From assembly GCA_019914945.1 (NCBI GenBank), contig CM034102.1:8359501-8423500 (forward strand): 64,000 nt of DNA, in the 5' to 3' direction. Within the stretch, counting starts at the first letter, position 1. The number at the start of each line of letters is the position of its first letter. A model generated the notes under the pieces. That model made no database searches. It was not told the DNA's origin and saw nothing but the letters and a program-made list of their open reading frames with translations. This document shows, one piece after another, positions 47,066-57,175 of this stretch. A program made the translations under genes and the position numbers. The DNA is from Typha latifolia. Its lineage: Eukaryota; Streptophyta; Magnoliopsida; Poales; Typhaceae.

Positions 47066-48840
47066 AATAAAAGAAATATAATTAATTTCTTGGTCTACTC
47101 GGGCATTAAAATAATATTCTTCAAGTTTGTGGATGTTACTATTCATGACAAAAGTGCAAATTATATTTGTTAGTTAATAGACAATATAAGAACTTAAAAT
47201 GAATTTGAGGGAGAATAGGGTGCATGTCCACTGCACATGCAACCTCTCTTACCTATCCCTTCTCCATCATGCAACAAGAGGAGTGTCTGCGGGATTTCTA
47301 GCGACTTTGAATCAAACTTGGATTAGGATTAGGATTAAAACTTAACTTAATAAATAAAAACCATAATCCTATCTCATTCACTACCCCAGCCCCCTTCTTT
47401 CCTTTCTTTATCATCGAAGTCACGACATGGGATCAAACTGCTGGAGCAATTGGAGACCACCACGCAAACCCTCTCTCACTCCTCAAATTTAATTTAAGTT
47501 TAGTAGGTTAAAATAGAAATACCTAATTTAGTGTTTCAGCTTCGTCGGTAAATTGGGTTGACTAGCAGCTTCGGATCGCTGCTGCTCATGCTCAGGAGCT
47601 TCGCATCGTGGGCCTTGTGCCATGGTCGTCTTGAGGAAGAGCCCTCGTGGCTCAAGTTGCCTTCGGTGAAGGGAAATGGGTTGTTGAACATTGTCAGCGG
47701 CTTCTCCTCTACCTCATGTAGTCTGCATGGTCGCCAGAGTGGCAGAGAACTTGGGGTATGCCGATGGATTGCCAACGGTGGTGGTCGCTAGTTGATTCTT
47801 CCTTTCTTTTTGTCTTCCTTGCGTCGATCACCATGAGGGAGGAGATTTGGTTGGGCTCAGGTTAAACCTACGTGGGTGGAACCCACATGGTTTCCACGTG
47901 ACCTATTAGTCAAGTTTCTACACAATAACAAGATAAAGACATCACATTTCTATAAATAACACAATAAAAGAAACCCAAAATACCACAGGCTGCAACAACC
48001 CCAAAATACGTATCCATACAACATAAATAGGGTAAATACCTATATACCATAGTGAAATAGATAAAAGAGATTATGAACAACTTTTCACCATCTCCTTGCA
48101 AACTCGGGGTCATCAACTAATCTGAAAACATTTCCACTGAAGGTGGTGAGCACAAAGCCCAGCAAGTATACACCTCTATAGTCTAAAACTAGTGTAAGAA
48201 TTGATATCACAAAATATGCACGTATAACAACATGATCATAATAATGCATACATGCAACATGTCTATCATGTCCATATCTACAACTCACATATAATAATAA
48301 GGGAATACATGATATGCATCGTTTAAACTATCAAATCTTTGCTCTCATGCTCCCATAAATCATCATGATATACTCATCGAGCTATCCACCATATCATAAA
48401 TACATGCTCACCAATCATCTCATACATTGAGGAGGGATAGACATCTAGTGGTACTATCATTCGTACATGTTTGGCGATGCTGCATATAACTAGTTGTCTA
48501 TAGCCAACAGACTAAGGACCCCAATTGTAAGCCCATATCTCCCTCTCTACAATCATCACCGCCCACAGCGGGATAGTCAAGAGCACTCACCTCATCAATG
48601 GACTCCATGACCCTACGTCATCGGGTATCACTAGGTCTAAGACTCCTACCTCCCAATCATAGTTTCATATCACTAGTGTCTAGTCTCTGATAGGGTAGTG
48701 TGATCGCCTGAATGCCACTCAAGGTAATGACCTTAGGTGTAGACCATTTATCTCATAGGCACCATACAATGAACTCTACCCTTAACCCTAGGTTGAGTTA
48801 CTGAAGGGCACTGTCTAGTCTGATCTTAACTATGTTGTAA
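47066..48840. other. Repetitive sequence, LTR-like in 47880-48840
   Basis: 47066-47880 shows no domain; the open frames near 47536-47791 are unrecognised and overlap on opposite strands. 47880-48840 resembles, in composition and phrases such as GGTGGTGAGCACAAAGCCCAGCAAG, the AC-rich LTR at 61084 onward, but I could not fix its ends. Confidence 0.35.
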
Positions 48841-50720
48841 TACATAGTAGTTCAAGTGGTTATTGGTAATAGGGAAAATTATAAAACTATTGGAAAATTA
48901 CTTATGATGAAAAGACATCATTTATATTAGAAGTCATGTATTGTATTGATCTCATTTTAGAGGATATTGCCAAATATCATAAAATTGACATAGTCCTACA
49001 TAAATGTTAGACGTGGACAAACTTTATATACGACCATAGTTAGATTCTTAATTTACTTAGGCAGATGACTAGTGGTAGAGAGATCATCAGACTCGACCTT
49101 ATTAGATTTGTCACTCATTTTTTAACGTTGGAGAGTATCATGCATTACAATGATGAAATTATGTGAAAGTTTACATCACAAGAGTGGTTTATGAAAAATA
49201 AGGATATAAAAACTAAAAAATAAAGATTAGGTGAAACTTTGAGAAACATAGCTCTTAGAAATATATTTTGGGATAGTATTACAATTGTCATAGCACTATT
49301 TAAGCCTCTTGTCAAGGTATTACGACTTATAGGCATTGGTGATAAGTCTGAGATGAGTTTCTTACGTAAGGATACAAACATAACAAATAAATCAATAAAA
49401 AAACTATGACAAAAGTTATAGGAAGTGATGAAAAATAATTGATTCTAGATGGAATAGATGACTACATAGAGATATATACACTGCTGGTAAGTATATTTTT
49501 AATTTACTACATTATTTTTATATATAAATATTTTGAAATTTAAATGCTTATAAATTTTAAATTATAAATTTCTATAAGATATTTTCTTGATCTAAGATTT
49601 TAATTCTCTACAAATGTTAATAATAATACTAAAGTCTTACATGGAGTTAGGAAGGTAATTAGTAGTAAACTAGAACTTGATATTCATTAACAAATCTTTT
49701 GTGATAAAGAAGCGAGTTATGATTCAATTAAATAATTTAATTATTACTTATTTCAAATTTTAAATTTCAACATAATCGATTTCGTATAAAATATTTGCAA
49801 TGATTATTTGAGATGAAGATATACAGATTACGAACTAGGCAACTCAAAACTACAAGTTGCTGTAACTATATCTCATAAGTGTCCAATTGAATGATGGTTT
49901 ATTTATGTATGAGAGGAAGCACCAAATTTGACACTAATAACAAAAAAGATTTTAAGTCAAAATTATATCTTCATCATAGTGTAAAAGAAATTTGACTATT
50001 TTTCATTTTATCCATACTAAAACCCACAACTAATTAATAATGAAAAGCTTGGAGAAGTTAGTTTTCTATTATTATAATATAAATTAAGTGAAAGAAATTT
50101 AAGAAGGAATGCAAAAATTGATCAGCTATTTGATTTAAATCATATTTTTGATGAAGAAAATTTTTTGACTCTATGGATTAGGGAAGTGGGGGATAGATTA
50201 TTAGATGATAGAGATATTTCATAGTTAAATGAGGTATTGAGGGAGACCACAATGAGAGTAGAGGCTAACACAAGTTATTTGATAGTGAGAGATAAAACAC
50301 CTACTAGTACTAGTGATAAGTATAATGATCTTAAGGGTACACTTGCATCCCTTCTCATTTGTTGAGGAAAGTCAAAGAGGCATAGAAATTCAAGAGAGAG
50401 AAACTGAGGATGTGCATACATATCAACGACGCATTATGAGAATGTTGCTCCCTACGATTATGGTACATTAAGTACTTATTATTTGGTGCGGTCGTAAGAT
50501 CCAAATACTAGTTATTATTCTCAATATCCTCAGACATAAGATTTATACGGTCATTATTATCTTCCTTACATACAACAAGACCTATATGATACATCTAGTA
50601 TAGTACATTTCTTCTTTAAAGCACTAAGTATTAGATATCACTATTTACAAATTTATGGTGATTATAATGATGAAATCTATATAACTTTACAAGAGCTAGC
50701 TTGGTATTCATTAAAGTTTT
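48841..50720 (+). pseudogene. hAT transposase (DUF659-type) 3' half, third copy
   Basis: Plus-strand translation across frames gives SHVLYCIDLILEDIAKYHKIDIV, then LIRFVTHFLTLESI, EWFMKNKDIKTKK, IALRNIFWDSITIVIALFKP and LVKVLRLIGIGDKSEMSFLR (49240-49375), then FDEENFLTLWIREVGDRLLD at about 50140-50200. This is the catalytic and C-terminal part of the same family as the 28973-36620 element, in the opposite orientation. Many stops. Element ends were not found. Confidence 0.75.
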
Positions 50721-51360
50721 AATTTTTGAGTAAATTAATACATTTTTAAGTTTATAGACTTCATATGTGAGTAATTTTTATTTTTATTTTTATCTTTTTT
50801 CTTTCTAAACTTTTCTAGTGATGAAGAACAACTCTTGGTGAAAACCTAGATAAGATTTGAGAGAAGTACACAATTGATAAAATGAAAATCTGCAATGGCT
50901 CTAAGGGATATCTGGAAGCAAAATCCGATTTTGTTCTTCTAAGTAGGAAGGGACTTTTTAACTTTATTTCAAAAAAAAAAAGTACAAAAGAATAAATGAC
51001 TTTTTTTATTTAAAGTCATTAATTGTGGAGAAGGGATAGGTAAGTATGTTTTTGTTGCAAATTCCCTTTCTAATCCAGATGTTTAAATTTTAACGTCTTT
51101 TCACTATCCTGTAATTCTAGCCACTCTCTGCTCACACGGAGCTAGACGTGATCATCGGGCGGGCCGGGTCGGGTTCGGGCCGGGCTAACTGGGCTAACCG
51201 GGCTTAAACATTTGTCCACGGCCCGACCCATCAATCACTCGGGCCGGGCCGGGTTCGGGCCGGGCTAGAATAGTCTAGCCCATTACCGCCCGTCGGCCCG
51301 TGAGATATCGGGTTGGTCGGGCCGGGCCGGGCTTTGTCTTATTTTTAGCGAACCCGACCC

Positions 51361-51789
51361 GTGAGATATTGGATAGGATCACAAGAGCCAGGACGCTGGC
51401 TTTGGCGGCGGCGCCGCAGCGGAAGGGGCGAGATCTCGCGGCCGAAAGGCGGGGTCAGCGGTAGAGCTCCAGATGCCGACGAGTGCTCTAAGGGACAAAT
51501 AGGCCGATCTGAAATTGACGCCAGGATGGCGCCGCTTGAGGCCGAGATAGAGGAGTTCTTCACTGCGGCTGAGCACGCCGAGCGACGGCGGTTCGCTGAC
51601 GACGAGAATGGATCCGAGTGGACAAACACAAGGGTCCAAGGTATCGAGGTAGGTAAGCTACCGCTTTCGGCCGCGAGATCTCGCCGGACTCGCCCCCTCC
51701 GTAGCTTGGACGGTTGGACCTTGGCCTTGGGCAAATGGGCAAAATGCCAAAATGGCAAACGAAGAATTTCTTCAATGGACCGCCCCTGA
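51361..51789 (+). pseudogene. Captured gene fragment resembling a KRP/ICK CDK-inhibitor C-terminal exon
   Basis: An open frame of 142 codons that is much more GC-rich than its surroundings. Residues from position 56 read MAPLEAEIEEFFTAAEHAE followed by RRRFADD. Plant KRP/ICK inhibitors, which bind and inhibit cyclin-CDK complexes, share an EIEEFF..AE...RRF module at the start of their conserved C-terminal domain. The rest of that domain (the KYNFD and GRYEW part) is not found after FADD; the frame continues with unrelated ENGSEWTNTRVQG. It lies on the strand opposite to the transposase, inside the hAT. Likely a transduplicated exon fragment. No start or promoter can be assigned and function is doubtful. 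Confidence 0.55.
51427..51685. repeat. Inverted repeat around the captured exon
   Basis: Arms 51427-51448 and 51664-51685 are perfect 22-base reverse complements (each contains GAGATCTCGCGG). The similarity continues inward with a small bulge to about 51470 (AGCGGTAG...GCT). The loop of about 215 bases holds the KRP-like coding stretch, so a transcript could fold into a stem-loop. Confidence 0.85.
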
Positions 51790-52439
51790 TTGTATGGTAG
51801 AATTACTGAATGAATACGAGCTGTGGCTAATACCTGAGGCATAAGCATAAAAGACGAAAGAAGAATGATATGTTGGCTGCTGCTAGTTGGAGAGAGACAG
51901 AGAGAGTGAGAGAGTGAGAGAGTGAGAGTTTTGTGGAGTCTTGTCAATTGTCAATTTGTCATTATGTCTGTATGTCATAGTTGATACTTGATAGTTGTGC
52001 CATTATATTGTGGGTGGTGGCCAGCTGCTTGCCAATTGGCCATTACCCATTTGGCCAAATTTTTTTTTACTTGGGCTGTCAGAGTGTCAGTTGGCGGGAT
52101 TTTTTAGAGTTTTATATAAAATACTCTATATTATTATTCACCTGCGTTCACAAAATCACACCGCGTTCGAACGCAAAAAATAGGTAAAAAATTAAAATTA
52201 AAATAAATGAAAATAAATGAGCAGATATAAAAAATAAATAGTTAAACAAATGAGTAAATAAAAATATTTTTATAATTAAACAAATAGTTATACCAAAATT
52301 AGGAGGATTTTTTTTTGCATCACTATAGAATGAGCACATCCCAACTAGGTTGGCACCTACCCACCTATCTATCATTTGCATAATCCATCCATTAATTGTA
52401 AAAAGTAAAATAAAATTACATTAGTCATTGAGATTTAAA

Positions 52440-54420
52440 AACTCAAATTCTATATTTTCTATTGCAAAATGGTCGTCCATTTGCGATTTAGATTCGGCAG
52501 CATACCAATCTTATAGGAACATCAGCGCTTCAATTGTTTCTTTTCCCAAACATGATCGACGTTGATCAATTAATCGTCCACTTGTACTGAAAGCAGATTC
52601 TGAAGGTACAGTAGACATAGGAATGGTCAATATATCACGGGCCATGGCAGCAACAATTGGAAATCTCATCTCATTTGCCTTCCACCATACTAAAGTATCT
52701 ATTTCATCATCACTTACAAATGATTGTAATATGCTTGAAGCTCAGTGATTCCCCCCGACATTGATGAAGTTCTCCTCATTTTAAGTCGGGCAAGCAATGA
52801 CTTCTTAGTACTACCACTTTCAGGAGGAATAATAGAAGATGAAGGCGTAGAGGAAGAAGAACCATATATAATAGAATAATCATTAAAAAGCCTTTCAAAA
52901 TAACTTTTAATAGTTACCGCACGAGAAACATAGTCATCTTGTTTATCTTCATATAAACCATTAAAAATATCGAAAAGGCCGGTCTCTTTAAGTTGAGGTT
53001 CTAATAAAATGCCAAAACCAATAAGTAAAGGAAAAGGTTCAAAATATTTAGCATATTTAGTTTCCATTTTTTGTAAGATATTATGTAAAGTCTGATCATT
53101 TTTAAAATTAATAAAAAGTTGAACAATATTAACAAGTTGCATACCAGCAATTGTAATTGTAGGAGAATAAGAGCTTGATAACATATTAGTAGCATCAAAA
53201 AATCTTTTAAAAAATCTTTTATTTTTTCTGCATTTTCCTATTCTAAATCAGTAGGACATTCTAGTTCGTTATTAATATCTAAAGAAACATAAGAAATTAT
53301 AGGTTTTTGATATACAAGTACTAATTCTAACATTTCATAAGTAGAGTTCCATCTATGTTGTACATCCAATTGAAGTTTTTTAGCTTTTAATCCACACCTT
53401 TTACACATATTTGCAAATGTTCTAGCTCTTTTATCATTAAAAATAATATGATGTATAATTTCTCTAATTTTATAAATTAGATCAGCAATTTCTTTTAAAC
53501 CACTTTGTACAATTAAATTTATAATATGACACATGCATCTATTATGTAATAATTCACCGTTACAAAGTAAAGGAAGAAAAAATCTTATTAGATGCATTAT
53601 CAAGAGTGAGAGAAAAAATCTTATTTTAGATATTATAACTTGTTAACTCTTGAATAAAAGTACGAGAAAGATATTCACCAGTATGACTCTCATCAAGCTT
53701 TCGAAAAGAAATTATTCGTTTTTACATTTTCCAATTATCATCAATAAAATGTGCAGTTATACACATAAAAGACCAACGTTGGCATGAAGTCCAAATATCA
53801 CTAGTAAAAGAAATTCTAGATTTTAATTTTTCAAAATCTAAAATTAATTTTTCTTTTTCTTCAGCAAAATATTTTAAAACATCTCTTCTAATTGTATGAC
53901 GAGAAATTCTTTTAAAAGCCGGATTAAAACCTCTTTGTAAACAACCTTCAAGTTCCAGATCATCACCAATAACAAAAGGTTTATTTCTACGAATAATATA
54001 TTTAACTATTTCTTTACGAGCATTTTTATAATTCCATTGAAAATTAAAAATATTTCCGGAAGCACCTTGATTAAGCAACATTTGACTAATATCAAGTTGA
54101 CCTTTTTTATGCTTATCTTTAATATGCCTCATTAGGTGAGTAGTGCCATTCTTAGTTAATGCAGAAAAATCATGATTACATTGAAGACATTTAGCTCTAC
54201 AATCTATAACATTAACTTGGCCATCTTTCGTTTCAATCTTTTTGAAATATTTCCAAACTTCGGACTTTAATCTCTTAGAACTGCTTGTTGATGAAACTGA
54301 AGCCAGAGTTTCCAGATCAGGTTGAGTTTGAGATGCGGGTGTAGGATTAATTGAATCTCCGCCCTCCAATTGAGATTCTATATGATCATCAATGGAATCC
54401 ATATTTGAGAGAATTTGCAA
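52440..54420 (-). pseudogene. hAT transposase (BED zinc finger, hAT C-terminal dimerisation), decayed
   Basis: The N-terminal piece at 53722-54420 (232 codons; MDSIDDH start at 54405 also possible) has a BED finger, CLQCNHDFSALTKNGTTHLMRH, and continues through SFTSDIWTSCQRWSFMCITA. After a stop come IFSLTLDNASN, then CHIINLIVQSGLKEI and QHRWNSTYEMLELVL (53238-53603), then the 52714-53184 piece. The end, in two frames, is the dimerisation region VWWKANEMRFPIVAAMARDI and VPSESAFSTSGRLIDQRR at about 52530-52690. Overall this is a typical plant RICESLEEPER/Ac-like hAT transposase with at least four stops or frameshifts, so it is inactive but recent enough to read easily. Confidence 0.88.
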
Positions 54421-55388
54421 GACTAAAAATCTCGAAACCTTTAATTTGGAAAGAACTTGAGGGATTAGAGAATTTGAAAATGTGTGATGAATTTAGAAAA
54501 TTTATCATCTATTTATAAGCATGAAAAACGTTAAAATTACCAAAATACCCCTATAAACTAGTTGTTTATTTCTGTTAAAAGGGTAAAATAATAAAAAAAA
54601 AGTAGAGGTCCTATTTTTCTAATTTTCTGAAATTTTTAGCTATTTTTAGAATATTTTTTACCGTTACATATATTTTTTAAATATATTTTTATTCTTCTAT
54701 GTTTAAAAAAATATATTAAAAAAATTAAATAGTACTTGGGCTGATATGTGATGGGAGATGGGCTAAAAAATTTAAAGAATACTTGTACTTTGGGCTGATG
54801 GGAGAGATGGGCTAAAAAAAATTATAAAACAGTACAGTGTACAAAATTTCCCGTTTTTTTTACTGTAGCAGAGGGCCGAACGGACGGGCCTAACGGGCGG
54901 GCTTTCGAGCCGGGCCGAACGGGCGGGTCGAACGGGCGGGCTTTCGGGCCGGGCCGAACGGATGGGCTTTCGGGCCGGCTCGGGTGGGCAAAGGATTGGC
55001 CCGTACCGCCCGTTGGTAGTTCGGGCCCGGGCCGGGCTTAGCCCGGTCCAAACCGGGCCAAGTCGGGCCGGGCACGGGCGGGCTGGGCCCAATGATCAGG
55101 TCTACAGGGAGCTGAGAGAAATTTAAATTGATAAGTAATTTGAATCCATCATTAAAAAAAGTACAATTATATTAAAATAATATAATTGAAAAAGATCCGA
55201 TAGAAAATCCAAAGACCACGACCTGAATTATCATCACAAGTGTCTCCCAAGTGGCCCTCCCTTCGGGCCCTTCTCTGACCGCCGCATACCAACCTGCATT
55301 TATCCTTCCCCCTTTCCTTTTCCACCTAGCTAGTAGTTACAAGCTTTCTTTCTTCCTCTCAGGACTCAGATCCAACACCCACAAAACC

Positions 55389-55763
55389 ATGAGATCCCTT
55401 CCTGTGCTCCTCCTCCCTCTTCTTCTTCTTCTTCTTCTTCTTCTCCTTCACCTCGCCAATGCCTCAGACTCCGGTAAGCCGCCGCTCGTCGGGGGATGGC
55501 AGCCGATCAAGAACACCAGCGATCCCCACGTCCAAGAAATCGCGTCTTTCGCCGTGTCAGAGCACAACAAGGCGAAGCAAACCGATCTTGTGTTCCAGAA
55601 GGTGGTGAAGGCCGAGAGCCAGGTCGTGGCTGGAACGAACTATAGAGTTGTGGTTGAGGCGAAGGACCACAATGGAAAAGTAGCCAAGTACGAGGCTGTG
55701 GTCTGGGAGAAGACCTGGGAGGGATTCAGGCAGCTCACTTCCTTCAAGCCGGTTAAGAGTTAG
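55389..55763 (+). CDS. Phytocystatin (secreted cysteine proteinase inhibitor)
   Basis: 124 aa, intronless, complete. Residues 1 to about 25 are a signal peptide with an 11-residue leucine run (LLLPLLLLLLLLLLHLANA), so it should enter the secretory pathway. The mature part has the family landmarks: GGW near the N-terminus, the plant-specific helix sequence EIASFAVSEHNK, the QVVAG reactive loop, and a Trp in the second loop (WEKTWEGFRQ). These three elements form the wedge that plugs papain-like protease active sites. Plant cystatins act on endogenous proteases in seeds and senescence and on those of herbivores. The start ATG in ACCATGAG is preferred because the longer upstream frame has no ATG. 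A polyadenylation-like AATAAA lies at about 55873. The end of a hAT element lies 284 bp upstream of the start codon. Confidence 0.93.
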   Translation: MRSLPVLLLPLLLLLLLLLLHLANASDSGKPPLVGGWQPIKNTSDPHVQEIASFAVSEHNKAKQTDLVFQKVVKAESQVVAGTNYRVVVEAKDHNGKVAKYEAVVWEKTWEGFRQLTSFKPVKS

Positions 55764-56289
55764 GACTGTGAGAGTGTTTAGTAGTTGAGCTATTTAAGGA
55801 TCAAATCTAAAGAGTTCTTAGATTTGAAGTTGATGTGATATTGCTTGGTATGCTTTTAGACTTGGCTAAGTTATAATAAAGTTTCCGCTTGAACTTGAGT
55901 TCAGCGGATAATTTGCTTGGGTAATCGGATTGGTATCAATTCATATGCTTAACTAGTAGTGATTGCTAATCGATTGGTTGGTCCCTCTTTTATATTTAGC
56001 TTTCGAAAGTGGCTGCTACTTTCTCCCTTCAGGGAAAAATCTTGAATAGCTATTTTAGATTTATATTTTTAAAATTATATCACTAATCTAGAAAATGTCA
56101 TTCTAATATTTACTTGTAATCTAAACTAAGAGTATAATAATTATATTTGGTGTGATATAAAAGTGATGTGATTTAAAATTGAGATAAAGAAAGAAAATTT
56201 TGCTTTTGTCTTATATGAATTTATTAAAAGTGAAATTTACATATAACACTCAACTTTCTAATAAAATTGTGATTTAAAATTGAGATCAC
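55764..56289. other. Cystatin 3' flank, no further gene seen
   Basis: Probable 3' UTR to about 55890 with AATAAAG at 55873, then AT-rich sequence without a recognisable gene or repeat. Confidence 0.5.
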
Positions 56290-57175
56290 ATGAAGACTTC
56301 TAGAAGGTCCACATGGAAGAACTCCATCGACAATGGGTGCTAACAATTAGCCAACCATCAGATCGTGTCAATACCATGGCATAGTCGTGGCTACCTTGAT
56401 TTGAGTAATGGCTCCCCCACCTCCACCATCTCTTGAATTTGGGGAAAACTTAGAGAAAACCGTGGGCCCACGACTTCGACGTTTGATATTAGCCATGCCC
56501 ACACCGATGAGCGCTGGAGAGTGGTAAACTGTTATCGACCATAGATGATTCCACACTTCGAGAAGGATGATTTGTAGGTAGAACTTGAGGATATAGTCAA
56601 TTGATGACCTCAATTAAGGGTTGTTGGTAAATACTACCTGGGACAAAGGGCATATCCCTAAGAAGCCAATGAGGAATTGTGTGGCTAGATTTTTTTAAAA
56701 TTCAGCGAGAGAGATCCGCTTGATTGGATCTATCGAGTTTAATAATTCTTGGAATAGCAGTGCATATTAGAAGTTTAGAAGGTCCTATTGGTCACCTTCC
56801 ACTAAGAATAAATGGCCATATGAGAGTTTCAAGCAACATAATGAACTCGCCCGTTTCAATCATAGGACGAGCTCATGGAGGCATTGTGCTTTTGGGTTGG
56901 ACCATCCCACTACGAAGATTTCCAAGCCATCCTTACCAAATTGACCCCAAAGACCACCATGCAGGCCTATCAAGATGAATTTTAATGTACTTGCATTCAA
57001 GCCTAGGGCTAATTGGTAATGCCAGTAATAAGTACTTTTATCAATGGCCTTCGGCATGACATACAAGCGAAAATCAAGGCTACCTAGTTGTTAACACTTC
57101 TAGAGGCCTTCTGCACCGCACAAATTATGGAAGATAAGATCCGAGAGTTGTGGACAATATCACAACATGGCTGGA
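56290..57175 (+). pseudogene. Gypsy gag relic, first part
   Basis: Scattered frames read AKQGMRQLHEELHRQW-like, then LTPKTTMQAYQDEF (about 56935-56975), FINGLRHDIQAKIKATQLLT and LEAFCTAQIMEDKIREL (57030-57150). This is the retrotransposon gag domain. It is interrupted at 57175 by the element at 57176-60479 and continues at 60485. Confidence 0.72.

Larger units (their letters stand above)
51143..55104 (-). mobile_element. Full-length hAT transposon with captured host exon
   Basis: Both ends start TAGAC: TAGACGTGATCATCGGGCGG on the left, and TAGACCTGATCATTGGGCCC as the reverse complement of the right. Flanking octamers CACGGAGC (51135-51142) and CAGGGAGC (55105-55112) differ at one base. Subterminal regions 51150-51360 and 54860-55090 are dense in GGGCCGGG repeats. 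The transposase lies on the minus strand at 52440-54420 and is decayed. Between the left subterminal repeats and the transposase lies GC-rich foreign sequence containing a KRP-like exon. The right end is 284 bp from the cystatin start codon. Confidence 0.88.

Noticed and set aside
47536..47791. Overlapping open frames on both strands near 47.6 kb
   Set aside because: No recognised domain, opposite strands overlap, and the surroundings are repetitive.
55251..55388. N-terminal extension of the cystatin frame
   Set aside because: The frame is open upstream but has no ATG before 55389, and the 55389 start gives a typical signal peptide.
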